Origin: Oxynema aestuarii AP17
GTDB taxonomy: Bacteria; Cyanobacteriota; Cyanobacteriia; Cyanobacteriales; Laspinemataceae
Assembly: GCF_012295525.1 (NCBI RefSeq)
Contig: NZ_CP051167.1
Location: 5,191,501-5,255,500 of the forward strand
Length of the DNA stretch: 64,000 bases
Direction of reading: 5' to 3'
Shown: piece after piece, positions 53,709 to 63,624 of the stretch
Numbering within the stretch: position 1 is the stretch's first letter
Layout: each line of letters opens with the position of its first letter
Notes under the pieces: generated by a model
What the model saw: only the letters and a program-made list of their open reading frames with translations
What the model was told of the DNA's origin: nothing
The model's database searches: none
Program-made: the position numbers and the translations under genes

Positions 53709-55516
53709 ACGGGCAACGTAATCACAAACTCGCTGCCTCGTCCTTCCTCCGAACTCACCTCGAGCGTACCTCGGTGTTTTTGGATAATTTGATAACAAAT
53801 CGACAATCCCAAGCCCGTTCCTTTCCCGACGGGCTTGGTGGTAAAAAAGGGATCGAAAATTTTCTCGCGGATCTGCGGGGGAATCCCCGGTCCGGTATCT
53901 CGAATCGTCACGCGAACCCGATCCTCAACGGCTTCGGTGGCGATCGCGAGCTGTTTGACCTCGCTGTTCGCCGCCAACATCGCATCGATCGCATTGGCCA
54001 ACAAATTAACAAATACCTGATTCAATTGTGCCGGATAGCAGGAGATAAGCGGGATATCCCCATACTCCTTAACCACCTCGATCCCCTGTTTGAGTTGAGA
54101 CCCCAGAATCAACAGGGTACTGTCGATCCCTTCGTGCAACGAAGCTTCTTTCATCTGGGCTTCGTCGAGACGAGAGAAATTGCGTAACGACAGCACGATC
54201 GCCTTGATGCGATCGGTACCCATTTTCATCGACGCCAGCAGTCGCGGAAAATCTTCTCGCAGATAATCCGGTTCGATTTCGTCGAGACGCGCTCGGGTTT
54301 GAGGGGAGAGCTCCAACCCTTCCGCCTCGTAGAGATCGACCACTTCTTGCAAATCTCGCGCATATTCTTCGGCGTGAACCAGATTGCCGTAGATAAAGCT
54401 GACCGGATTGTTAATTTCGTGGGCGACTCCGGCGACGAGTTGCCCCAAACTCGACATTTTTTCCGTTTGAATCAGTTGGGCTTGGGTTTGCTGGAGTTCG
54501 GCGAGGGCGGCGCGCAGATCTTGGGTGCGCTCTTCGACGCGCCGTTCCAGGGTTTGACGGGCGTTCTCCAATGCCTCGGTATATTCTCCCACCCAGGCGA
54601 TCAGTTGATTGAGGGAAACGGCGAGTACCCCGACCTCGTCCGTCGTACTCACCGGGGCTTTCAGCTCGAAATTCGATTCCTGAGTGACCTGGCGAGCGAC
54701 CTCGGTCAAGGCTTGGATGGGGCGGGCAATGCCGCGACTGGTATAAATCGCCAGGGCGGTAGCGATCGCCACCGACAGCATTATACTCACCATAATCATT
54801 TGTAAGCGCAGGATATCCGCGCGGATTAATCCGGCATGAGCTTGTCGGTATTGGACTTCTGCCGCGTGCAGGATAAGGATGAGGCTTTCCGAGAGGCGCT
54901 CGAACTCGACGTCGAGGGCGAGCAGTTCGCGATCGCGGATCGTATTGACGATCTGTTGCTGGGCGGCGCTTTCGTCCGCGCTCGCGTTGACTTGCTCGAT
55001 GCGATCCCACAGCGACTGGACGATTTGCTCGTAAGCGGCGATCGTCGTGGCATAGTCCGTTAAAATCGTCCTCAACTGGCTCGATTCGGTGACCCCTTCG
55101 GGATTGCGATCGCCGAACTCGTGGAGTTCGGACAGGAGCGCCTCGACCCGAGCAATATTCCCTAAAAACTCGCTCCTTTCGTACTCGAACCAAATCGAAT
55201 CGCCGACGACGGCAAAAAGCTGTTGCGGGTGAGACCGCACTTTCAGCACTCCATTTTCTAATTGGTTGAGTAAATTTTGCTGTCTGTCGGCAACGACGAG
55301 CTGTTGTTCCGCCTGGTTTTGATAGTAATTGCCGACGATCGAACCCATCGCGGTTCCGGATACGGCAATGCCAATGGCAAACGCATAGCCATAGCCGATT
55401 TTTTTGGCGATCCCGAGGTGGGCGATCGCCCCTCCCAACCACCTCCAAATACCTTTATTTTGAGGGATGGCGGTTCTCGGCATTTCTAGATCGCTCTCCC
55501 ACTTTGCATTTACCAT
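53705..55516 (-). CDS. HAMP-containing histidine kinase
   Basis: 603 residues. Membrane helices at ~35-60 ([19 protein letters not shown]) and ~255-280 ([19 protein letters not shown]) bracket a ~190-residue periplasmic helical domain. A HAMP domain ([13 protein letters not shown]), a long coiled coil, and the HisKA domain with His in [19 protein letters not shown] follow. The HATPase domain has [23 protein letters not shown] and [13 protein letters not shown]. No regulator is adjacent. The gene upstream on the same strand encodes a PhnD-like lipoprotein, 171 bases away, so a binding-protein-fed sensor is likely. Confidence 0.93.
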   Translation of the reverse strand: MVNAKWESDLEMPRTAIPQNKGIWRWLGGAIAHLGIAKKIGYGYAFAIGIAVSGTAMGSIVGNYYQNQAEQQLVVADRQQNLLNQLENGVLKVRSHPQQLFAVVGDSIWFEYERSEFLGNIARVEALLSELHEFGDRNPEGVTESSQLRTILTDYATTIAAYEQIVQSLWDRIEQVNASADESAAQQQIVNTIRDRELLALDVEFERLSESLILILHAAEVQYRQAHAGLIRADILRLQMIMVSIMLSVAIATALAIYTSRGIARPIQALTEVARQVTQESNFELKAPVSTTDEVGVLAVSLNQLIAWVGEYTEALENARQTLERRVEERTQDLRAALAELQQTQAQLIQTEKMSSLGQLVAGVAHEINNPVSFIYGNLVHAEEYARDLQEVVDLYEAEGLELSPQTRARLDEIEPDYLREDFPRLLASMKMGTDRIKAIVLSLRNFSRLDEAQMKEASLHEGIDSTLLILGSQLKQGIEVVKEYGDIPLISCYPAQLNQVFVNLLANAIDAMLAANSEVKQLAIATEAVEDRVRVTIRDTGPGIPPQIREKIFDPFFTTKPVGKGTGLGLSICYQIIQKHRGTLEVSSEEGRGSEFVITLPV

Positions 55517-55687
55517 CGGTTTTCCCCCACGACTGGCTCTCTCCTCGCCGTGTCAAGGCTCCCGACGATCGCGATCGCCCTGGCGGCGATCGGGTCGGCA
55601 AAGGAGAGAGAAGAAGACCACAACAGTGTTGTTTGTTTCATCAGAACCGTTTCGAGACCAGTGGGCGATCGCACGACGTCAATCGAG

Positions 55688-56578
55688 CTAGAGGTAATCG
55701 TCTTGTCCGATCGCGCGATAGGCTTCGCGGATCGGGTCGTAATCGCTATCTTTGGCCGCCACCATTTCGGAGCTGGCATACTTTTCATTCGCCGCCGACG
55801 CCAAAATCCCTTTCAGTAATTGGTCTTGAGCGGCGAGCATCAGCGATCGCACTTCCTCCAAACAGGCGGGATCGAGTTGGGAATTGGCTGCAAAGACGTC
55901 ACTCGGTAAATCGGTACCTCGGGCGACGATCGGAACCGCACTCTCAGATAACCCCGCCTCCCGCAGGAATTGAGTGCGCCGGATATTGGAATCGGCCCAC
56001 GCATCCACTTCGCCGTTTTGGAGGGCTTCCAAGCCGCGATCGCCTGTCATCACCGTTCTAAAATCGGACTGGGGATTTAAGCCCACATCGACGAGCAGCT
56101 TGGTCGAACCGAGGTGACCTGCGGTTGACCCGGCTGTTCGCATGGCGATCGTCTTGCCTTTTAACTGTTTCAACGACTTAATGCCACTGTCGGCCCGCAC
56201 GGAGATGACCGAGTAGTAGTCGGGTCGGGTCAGGGCAATCAACGGGATGGCCTGTGCCCTGGCATGGAGCAGCACGTATTCCGACGGTCCGGCGAGCACC
56301 AAATCGACCCGACCGGACAGCAGGGCCGGACTGGCGGCGACGTAGTTCTCTACCGAGAAAAATTCGACGTTTCTCCCCAATACGTCTGCCAATGCCGATT
56401 TAAAAGCCCCGAATTCGGCTTGTAACTGTTCGAGTCCTTTGATATCCGTTATCGCTAATCGCAGGGGGTCCGGGCAGTTGGCTGCAGTTTGAGAACGATT
56501 GCGTTCAGGCTGGCGAGTGGCTGTGGTGCAACCTGCGACAAACAAGAGAGACGACCACAGAAATTGACGCCGTTTCAT
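55688..56578 (-). CDS. PhnD-type substrate-binding lipoprotein
   Basis: 296 residues from ATG 56578. The N-terminus MKRRQFLWSSLLFVAGCTT is a lipoprotein signal, with the lipobox Cys at residue ~17. The periplasmic phosphate/phosphonate-binding fold is visible in DPLRLAITDIKGLEQLQAEFGAFK, LVLAGPSEYVLLHAR, LKGKTIAMRTAGSTAGHL, VMTGDRGLEALQNGEVDAWADSN. No ABC ATPase or permease genes are near. Downstream lies a histidine kinase, so it may sense phosphonate, phosphite or another anion instead of feeding a transporter. The usual in-frame upstream extension to 56719 is not supported. Confidence 0.9.
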   Translation of the reverse strand: MKRRQFLWSSLLFVAGCTTATRQPERNRSQTAANCPDPLRLAITDIKGLEQLQAEFGAFKSALADVLGRNVEFFSVENYVAASPALLSGRVDLVLAGPSEYVLLHARAQAIPLIALTRPDYYSVISVRADSGIKSLKQLKGKTIAMRTAGSTAGHLGSTKLLVDVGLNPQSDFRTVMTGDRGLEALQNGEVDAWADSNIRRTQFLREAGLSESAVPIVARGTDLPSDVFAANSQLDPACLEEVRSLMLAAQDQLLKGILASAANEKYASSEMVAAKDSDYDPIREAYRAIGQDDYL

Positions 56579-57514
56579 GGTGGTCGATCCTGTTCGACGG
56601 TCAATAGCCAGAGCGATTTTAGACGGGCGATCGAATAACATTGTTATAAAAATTAGGGGGTCTGTTATCGAGACCCTCTTGAGAGGGGCTACGGGATATG
56701 AGTATCGGCGATCTAGCAACTTTGGCGTCGGTTTTGTGCAGTCCCAAAGGATTAGATCGGAGAGGAAATAGCGATCGTCCTGATGACAACTAACAACAGC
56801 TCAGTTCGATTTTAAGCGATCTGGTTAACCGTTCTAGATCGTTTTTAAGTTTAATTTTATTTTTCTTAAAATTACGAAATAAATACGAACAAAGTAAAAA
56901 AAGATAAAAGCCGGGTTAATACAGCATTTTTCTCTGGTATACAAGACATTTAAATCCCCCTCGCCAGGTAGGGGTTTGGTTACCAAACCCCTACTTTCCT
57001 CGTTCCCCCCGAGTGCTGTAGGGGCGAATATCTACTTTCTTTGAAAATGTATCCGAGGATCGATAATTAAATTGGCAAGATACTTGATTGCTTTAGAAAC
57101 TGGATAAAATTTATTTCAAATAACAAGTTCTGGAAATAAGGATTCCCCAGCCAATGTGAAGAAATGAATCTCAACAGTTGGGTATTGAGAATTGGCAAGA
57201 GTGGGCGATCGAAGGCTTTTAATTTTAAGCATGGTACGTGGTTTTACTTCCAGTCTACGAACTCTTTATCGGGATTGGCAGTCGTAAATGTACAGAATTG
57301 GACGTGCGTAAATTTTCCCAAGAGGAATCTCAGTGATTTCACGTAGGTAATGGTTGACAATGGCTTCGGAGATTGGTATCGAAAAGCGCGTTCAATTCAG
57401 TAATCCGGATGACTGGGAACCGATTTGGTGTAAGATGCTACATTTTGCTCGGGTCTCGTTCGATCGCCGTGGGCGGGCGATCGTCTGGGATGTTGAAATT
57501 ACAGGGTTTTCGCC
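56579..57514. other. 936-bp gene-less stretch with a REP/MITE-like element
   Basis: It contains a 101-bp element (56920-57020) described separately. A 60-codon plus frame at 57164-57346 has no ribosome-binding site or family resemblance and is not called. The left part should carry the PhnD promoter and the right part the MscS promoter; it is AT-rich between 56840 and 56920. Confidence 0.55.
56920..57020. mobile_element. REP/MITE-like element with perfect 27-base core palindrome
   Basis: TACAGCA (56920-56926) and TGCTGTA (57014-57020) form short inverted ends. In the middle a perfect palindrome, 56968-56994, has arms GTAGGGGTTTGGT and ACCAAACCCCTAC around one base. The same palindrome with one mismatch occurs at 45239-45265. 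No transposase is present. Confidence 0.6.
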
Positions 57515-59320
57515 ATGAGCATTCATACCGCACGTGGGGGTCGCCCCCGGGTCATTCGACGATCGCGGCGGCGATCGATCGCCGTTGCGATCGCGATCTT
57601 CAGCTTTGTTTTCGGGGCGATCGTCGGCATCGAGCGCGCGGCGATCGCGCAATCGGCAGCCGGAGCAGCTCAAATCCAGTCCCTGTTCCCGCCGACGTCG
57701 ATAGTTTCCGAAAACCGCATCGGAAATTTAGTCTACGCTCCCGTCATCCTCGACGGTCGCAAGTTGTTTCGCGTAGCGGCGGCGGCAGTCAGCGACGCCG
57801 ACCCGGCCCGAGGAGAAACCTCCCTGTTGAACGAGCGCGTCGATCGCATCGAAAACGAACTTTACGGTTTGATCGCCACGGGATTCAATCCCGAAACGCT
57901 ACAAATCAACGTCGCCATTCTCAACGGCGAAACCGCGATCGTGGCCTCGGACGGCGATCGCGTCAACAATCAGCCGATCGTCACGGTCACCGACCTCGAC
58001 GCTCGGATTTACGGCTTTTCAGTCAGTCAGTGGGCACAGGCGTTGAGCGAGATTATCCACCAGGGAGCGATCCGCGCCTATCGAGAACGCCAACTCCCTT
58101 ATCTGTTGCGTCACGCCCAAATTGCCGCCGCGATCGCCGTCGCCGTCGCCGTGCTGACCCTAGGGCTGCAATCCCTCGAAAAACGCTTGAAAGCTACAAC
58201 GATCGCACTTCCGGGTCCGACACCTTCCCTGGAAGCCGTAGACTCGCTCCCGTCTGCCTTTCGGCCTAGTTCTCCCGAAGAAGTGCGTGCTGCCGACCGT
58301 TCCCGCGCGATCGCCCAACGCCAGGAAGTCATCAACCGCGATCGTCATCGAAATTTGACGTCTCTCAAACAGTGGCTGTTGCAAATTGCCAAATTGCTGC
58401 TCTGGATCGGCGGGATCGCGGCGATCGCCGGACTGTTTCCCTGGACGCGATGGCTGCAATCGTGGTTAGCGAGCAAGCCGATCGTTTTGGTAGCGATCGT
58501 TTTGCTCACAAAGTTATCCATAGATGTGAGTTGCGTTCTCGTCGATGTCTTTCTCAATACCTTAGTTCAACGAACGACCTTGAACTCGAATGGCTCGCAA
58601 CGGCAAGCATTGCGCTTTTCCACCTTTTCCGTCGTTCTCAAAAGCGTCGCCTTCTTTATTTGTGCTACTGTCGGCACCGTCGTAGCACTCGAACGCCTCG
58701 ACATTCCCCTCGGTCCGATTTTAGCCGGGGCCGGAATCCTCGGTTTTGCGATTTCCCTCAGTTCGCAAAACTTTATTAAAGATGTCGTTAACGGTTGTTT
58801 GATTTTGATCGAAGACCAATATGCGATCGGTGATTTTATTGCGATCGATCCGGTCATGGGATTTGTCGAAAATATGAACTTGCGCGTCACCCAATTACGC
58901 GACGGAGACGGACATTTAATCACCATTCCCAACGGCACCATTTCGATCGTCCGCAATATGTCCAAAAATTGGTCTCGCGTCAATTTTACCATTCAAGTGG
59001 CTTACGACAACGACATCGAAAAAGTCATGCAAATTCTCGAACAAGTCGGCCAACAATTGTACGAGGATCCCGAGTGGAGCGATCGCATTATCGAAGTCCC
59101 ACTATTATTAGGAATTGACGAATTAGCGCATCAGGGAATTACCTTGCGGGTTTGGATTAAAACTGCACCCCTGCAACAATGGGCCGTCGGTCGCGAATAC
59201 CGTCGGCGTCTCAAACTGAGCTTCGATCGCCTCGGAATTTCTATCGGTATTCCCCAACAATATATCTCCTTTAAAACCGACACCAATGGAGAAGTACCCT
59301 TTCCGCGATCGTCTCAATGA
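57515..59320 (+). CDS. MscS-type mechanosensitive channel
   Basis: 601 residues. An N-terminal signal or first helix (SIAVAIAIFSFVFGAIVG) leads to a ~150-residue periplasmic domain. Membrane helices at ~200-220 (HAQIAAAIAVAVAVLTLG), ~287-310 (LLLWIGGIAAIAGLFPW) and ~325-350, ~380-400 follow, then the conserved pore region LAGAGILGFAISLSSQNFIKDVVNG and the MscS beta domain (FVENMNLRVTQLRDGDGHLITIPNGTISIVRNMSKNWSRV). The protein opens on membrane tension to release ions and osmolytes. Long periplasmic heads like this occur in MscK-type channels and could bind a ligand. It overlaps the kinase gene on the other strand by seven bases. Confidence 0.92.
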   Translation: MSIHTARGGRPRVIRRSRRRSIAVAIAIFSFVFGAIVGIERAAIAQSAAGAAQIQSLFPPTSIVSENRIGNLVYAPVILDGRKLFRVAAAAVSDADPARGETSLLNERVDRIENELYGLIATGFNPETLQINVAILNGETAIVASDGDRVNNQPIVTVTDLDARIYGFSVSQWAQALSEIIHQGAIRAYRERQLPYLLRHAQIAAAIAVAVAVLTLGLQSLEKRLKATTIALPGPTPSLEAVDSLPSAFRPSSPEEVRAADRSRAIAQRQEVINRDRHRNLTSLKQWLLQIAKLLLWIGGIAAIAGLFPWTRWLQSWLASKPIVLVAIVLLTKLSIDVSCVLVDVFLNTLVQRTTLNSNGSQRQALRFSTFSVVLKSVAFFICATVGTVVALERLDIPLGPILAGAGILGFAISLSSQNFIKDVVNGCLILIEDQYAIGDFIAIDPVMGFVENMNLRVTQLRDGDGHLITIPNGTISIVRNMSKNWSRVNFTIQVAYDNDIEKVMQILEQVGQQLYEDPEWSDRIIEVPLLLGIDELAHQGITLRVWIKTAPLQQWAVGREYRRRLKLSFDRLGISIGIPQQYISFKTDTNGEVPFPRSSQ

Positions 59321-62300
59321 CCGATATATCTCATCGGAATCTCGATCGTAAATTCGGTACCCTGTTTGACTTGGGAATGACACGAAATTTTACCGCGATG
59401 TTTTTCCACCACAATTTGATAGCTAATCGACAAGCCCAACCCCGTCCCCGAACCGACTTCCTTCGTCGTGAAAAAGGGATTAAAAATATGCGATTGAACT
59501 TGGGGAGTAATGCCATTGCCATTATCCGCAATGCGAATCACCACCGATGGTAAATTCTCCGAGCGATCGTCAGATATTTTTAACTCCCCGAGTCTAGTTT
59601 GAATGCAAATTCTCGGCTTTAAATGGCAATCGCTTTTCATCCTTTCTTCTAGTGCATCGATCGCATTCGTCAGTACATTCATCAACACTTGATTGAGCTG
59701 TCCGGGATAACACTCGACTAACGGTAAATCGCCATACTCTTGAATCACTTCAATTTCCGGTCGCTCCCGTTGCTTTTTCAAGCGGTGGTGCAAAATCATC
59801 AACGTACTATCAATCCCGCTATGAATGTCCGCTTGTTTCCTCTCCGCTTCGTCAAGACGGGAGAAGTTTCGCAAAGACATGACAATTCCCTTAATTCGAT
59901 TCGCTCCCTCTCGCATCGAGTTTAATAAATTCGGGAAATCTTCTTTCAAAAAATCTAACTCGATCGCCTCGATCTCTTCTAAAATATCGGAGCCGGGATG
60001 CGGAAAAGACCCTCGATACAGTTCGAGAAGATTAAGTAAATCGTGGGTATAATCCGTGGCGTGGCTGAGGTTCCCGTAGATAAAATTAACCGGATTGTTA
60101 ATTTCGTGAGCAATTCCCGCGACCATTTGACCCAATCCGGCCATTTTTTCTTGTTGAACTAGTTGAGCTTGAGTATTTTTTAATTGATGCACCAGTTGTT
60201 CGAGTTCGATCGCCTTAGCGCGTTCTCTCGCTTCCGATTTTCTCAACGCATATTCAGCCGCTTTACGTTCGACTAATTCGCTTTTGGCTTGTTTAAATAA
60301 CGTCGATTGTTGAATCCCGATCGCGACTTGATTGGCGAGCTGTTTGCATAAACTAATTTCCCAGGTTTGCCATTCTCGGGGTTGAGAACAGTCATGAGCG
60401 ATTAGCAATCCCCAGAGGGTTTGATGTTGAACGATCGGGACGACTAATTTCGCTCGCACCCCAATTTCTACCATAAAATCGACCAAACACGGTACAATTC
60501 CTCCCGCATCGCGATCGCCGACCGCACAGATGCGTCCTTGTAAGTAACTGGCGTAAACATCTCGGGGAAATACTTCTTCTGGGAAGACGCGATCGAGCAA
60601 CTTTTCAATTCCCGGTGCCGTCATTTCCGCGATCGCGCAACCCGTTTCATCGGGGAAAATTCGATATACTAAAACCCGGTCGGCTTTCAGCACTTTTTGC
60701 AATTCAAAAACGGTCGTATTAAGAATTGCATCTAAATCTAAAGTTTGGCGGATTTTGTTGGCGATCGCCCCGGTTAATTGCTCCCGGACAAATTGCTGTT
60801 TTAGGGATTCTTCCGCTTGTTTGCGTTCGGTAATGTCGATGCTCGTCCCCATCAACTTGATAGCTTTTCCAGACTCATCTAAAAGGGTTTCTCCTCTGGA
60901 ATTAATATAGCCGATACTGCCATCGTTGCGAATAATCCGGCTGTCAATATTGTAACAAGTTCCCCGGGCGATCGCCTGTTCGATCTGGGTCAATAATGCG
61001 GGGCGATCGTCTGGATGAATCCGAGTGTTAATAATATCGTCAAAGGATACAGCCGAACTGGGTTCTAAACCAAAAATCCGAAATAACTCCTCCGACCACA
61101 TCATCTCCGAACTGACAATATCCAACTCCCAATTACCAATATGAGCGATCCGTTGAGCGTCTTGTAAATGTCGGGTTGTTTGTTGCAGTGATTGGATTAA
61201 TTCTGTTTTTTCTTCTTCGACTCGTTTGCGTTCCGTAATATCTGTATTAATACCAATCAAGCCGACAATATTTCCCTGTTTATCTTTAATCGGGTTAGCC
61301 CGCAATAAAATTTGCATTTTGCGACCGTCTCGTGCAATCTGCTCGACTTCGCCAACCCACGGACGACCGCTTGAAATGGTTTCAATGACCTGTTTGCCAA
61401 TTTCGCGATCCACAAAGGCAATTGGAGGTCCCCCGGCTGCATTAAATTCCGCCGCCGTCGGATAACCGTAGAGGTCGCTAAAGGCTTGATTGTGATAGTA
61501 ATGATTGCCTTCAATATCCGCCATCCCGATCGCGTCGCTGCTACTTTCTACAGCTAACTGAAATTTAATTAATTCTAATTCTGCCAGTTTGCGATCGGTA
61601 ATATCTTGATGGGTTCCGGTCATGCGAACGGCTTTACCATTTTTATCGCGATCGAAGATTTTTCCATGACAGGAAATCCAGCGCCATTCGCCGGATTTAT
61701 GTTTCATGCGAAATTCAACATTATAACTTGGCAAGCGATTTTCCAAATAATCCATCAAGCGGACTCGGATCGGCGGTAAATCGTCAGGATGAACTAATTT
61801 TTCCCAGGTTTCAAAAGAGTTTTGAAGTTCTTCAACTTCATAGCCGAGCATTTTTTTCCAATAGGGATCGAAATACACCTCTTGGGTGCTAAGATTCCAA
61901 TCCCACAAGCCCAAGTTACTGCCTTCTAATGCTAATTGTAAGCGATTTCCTGCAATTTGTAACTCTTCGGCTTGGTGTTTGAGTTCGGTGATATTCGTTG
62001 CCGTTCCTAAAATCTGTTTGGGATTTCCATCCGGCGTGCGCGCAAAAATGACTTCCCGACTATTCAACCAGTACCAAGTCCCACTTTTCGATCGCATCCG
62101 ATATTCGATTTCAAAAAATTCCCCATCGGAACCGTTGATAATTTTCTCAAGGTAGCTCGGATATCGAGCAAAATCATCCGGATGCATTAAGGTCGGTAAA
62201 ACGGTGTTTCCCATGGCAGCAATCTCGGCTTTATTGTAGCCCAGCATCGCGGCAATGTTGCGATTAATAAAGACATTTCGCCGTTCTTCGATGTCGTAAA

Positions 62301-63624
62301 TATAGATAATATTGGGATTGGCTTCGGCGACTTGTTCGATAAAGTGCTGACTGGCGCGCACTTCTTCCTCAGCTTGTTTGCGATCGCTGATATTAAAACT
62401 GGTCGAGATAATGCGATCGATGCGATTTTCAGCGTCAAATAAGGGGGTTAAGTTGGTAATCCACCAACTTGGTTCACCTTCAGATAAAAGCGATTGTTCA
62501 TAAACGATCTGTTTGACCGATCGCAGACAGCTTTTATATCGCTCGCAAACGGTTTTAGCGATTTCCGGCGAGAACAGATCCTCGGGGGACTTTCCCTCGA
62601 CTTCGCGCGATCGCAAACCCAAAAGTTTCTCCTGCATTCGGTTGATTCCTAAAAAGCGAAATTCGCCATTTTCTTCGACATTAACGACGGCGATCGCTGC
62701 TTCAATGCCGTTGTAAATTGACTGTAAAAACTGCTCTCGTTCGACGAGTATTTCTTCCGATCGCAGGCGATCGCTGATATTAACTAAAGTTGCGGTTAAC
62801 TGCTCGATTTCGCCATGGTCATCACGACTACAAGAAAGACAGACGCGAGTATGGACAATTTCTCCATTTTTCCCCAGCCACCGCTTGTTAAAAATGGCAA
62901 TATTTTTTTGGCTATTGTAAATTTGCCTCAGATGTTCTAACTCCTGGTTCACATCCTCTGGATGGGTAAATTCATCCCAGGATTTAAACATTAAGTCGCC
63001 GAGAGAATAATTCAGCCAGTGGCAAAAGCTCGGATTGAGATCTAACCACGGTTCTCCCCCTGGGATTTGTCCTAAATTCGGTCTAATTTTATAAAAACCA
63101 ACTAAAGGATTATTAAAATAACTTTGCCAAAAAATTTTGTTGTTACTTTCTCGTGAAGTTTGATGTTCTAAATGATGGTAACATGAAGCCCAGCGAATTA
63201 AACGAACTAATAAGTCGCGATCGTATCGACCTTTAACAATATATTCGTCAAGCCAAGACTCGGATAAAGAAATTGCCCATTCTTCTTGACTTTCATCGAC
63301 GATCGCGACGAGGGGAATGCCTTGATTTTTGCAATTGCACTGGCTAAATGCTTCAATTTCTGTTTCGGAAATTCCAGATAAGTTAATGAAAATAATGTCA
63401 AATTGTTCTACAGTAATAATAAAACCAGCTTCGCTAAGGGTCAGGCATTTCCAGAGCGTAAATTGAAAATTTTTATAAGGGCGATCGAGCATGGTGGCGA
63501 TCGCCTTCTGCTCGCTGGAATGTTCGTCAATCAAGAGAACGTTGACATCGATCGTCGGATTGGCTGTTTCTTTAGAACTCGTCATTTTTCCCAAATCAAA
63601 TATTTGATTAATCACATTGACCAT
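59314..63624 (-). CDS. Multi-PAS histidine kinase with receiver-like N-terminus
   Basis: 1436 residues, no membrane segment. Residues ~25-145 look like a response-regulator receiver (VNVLLIDEHSSEQKAIATML) but the phosphorylated Asp is Asn (N81 in FDIIFINLSG), so it is a pseudo-receiver. At least six PAS/PAC units follow (each ending like VNISDRLRSEE, STSFNISDRKQAEEE, GTATNITELKHQAEE, GTHQDITDRKLAELE, GINTDITERKRVEEE, GTSIDITERKQAEES), then a GAF domain (~955-1110). The kinase core has His in [19 protein letters not shown] and an intact HATPase ([40 protein letters not shown]). The start is ATG 63624, or 63585. No regulator is adjacent. It overlaps the MscS gene tail to tail. Confidence 0.94.
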   Translation of the reverse strand: MVNVINQIFDLGKMTSSKETANPTIDVNVLLIDEHSSEQKAIATMLDRPYKNFQFTLWKCLTLSEAGFIITVEQFDIIFINLSGISETEIEAFSQCNCKNQGIPLVAIVDESQEEWAISLSESWLDEYIVKGRYDRDLLVRLIRWASCYHHLEHQTSRESNNKIFWQSYFNNPLVGFYKIRPNLGQIPGGEPWLDLNPSFCHWLNYSLGDLMFKSWDEFTHPEDVNQELEHLRQIYNSQKNIAIFNKRWLGKNGEIVHTRVCLSCSRDDHGEIEQLTATLVNISDRLRSEEILVEREQFLQSIYNGIEAAIAVVNVEENGEFRFLGINRMQEKLLGLRSREVEGKSPEDLFSPEIAKTVCERYKSCLRSVKQIVYEQSLLSEGEPSWWITNLTPLFDAENRIDRIISTSFNISDRKQAEEEVRASQHFIEQVAEANPNIIYIYDIEERRNVFINRNIAAMLGYNKAEIAAMGNTVLPTLMHPDDFARYPSYLEKIINGSDGEFFEIEYRMRSKSGTWYWLNSREVIFARTPDGNPKQILGTATNITELKHQAEELQIAGNRLQLALEGSNLGLWDWNLSTQEVYFDPYWKKMLGYEVEELQNSFETWEKLVHPDDLPPIRVRLMDYLENRLPSYNVEFRMKHKSGEWRWISCHGKIFDRDKNGKAVRMTGTHQDITDRKLAELELIKFQLAVESSSDAIGMADIEGNHYYHNQAFSDLYGYPTAAEFNAAGGPPIAFVDREIGKQVIETISSGRPWVGEVEQIARDGRKMQILLRANPIKDKQGNIVGLIGINTDITERKRVEEEKTELIQSLQQTTRHLQDAQRIAHIGNWELDIVSSEMMWSEELFRIFGLEPSSAVSFDDIINTRIHPDDRPALLTQIEQAIARGTCYNIDSRIIRNDGSIGYINSRGETLLDESGKAIKLMGTSIDITERKQAEESLKQQFVREQLTGAIANKIRQTLDLDAILNTTVFELQKVLKADRVLVYRIFPDETGCAIAEMTAPGIEKLLDRVFPEEVFPRDVYASYLQGRICAVGDRDAGGIVPCLVDFMVEIGVRAKLVVPIVQHQTLWGLLIAHDCSQPREWQTWEISLCKQLANQVAIGIQQSTLFKQAKSELVERKAAEYALRKSEARERAKAIELEQLVHQLKNTQAQLVQQEKMAGLGQMVAGIAHEINNPVNFIYGNLSHATDYTHDLLNLLELYRGSFPHPGSDILEEIEAIELDFLKEDFPNLLNSMREGANRIKGIVMSLRNFSRLDEAERKQADIHSGIDSTLMILHHRLKKQRERPEIEVIQEYGDLPLVECYPGQLNQVLMNVLTNAIDALEERMKSDCHLKPRICIQTRLGELKISDDRSENLPSVVIRIADNGNGITPQVQSHIFNPFFTTKEVGSGTGLGLSISYQIVVEKHRGKISCHSQVKQGTEFTIEIPMRYIGH

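Noticed and set aside
57164-57346. 60-codon plus-strand frame in the PhnD-MscS gap
   Set aside because: No ribosome-binding site, no family resemblance, AT-rich chance composition.
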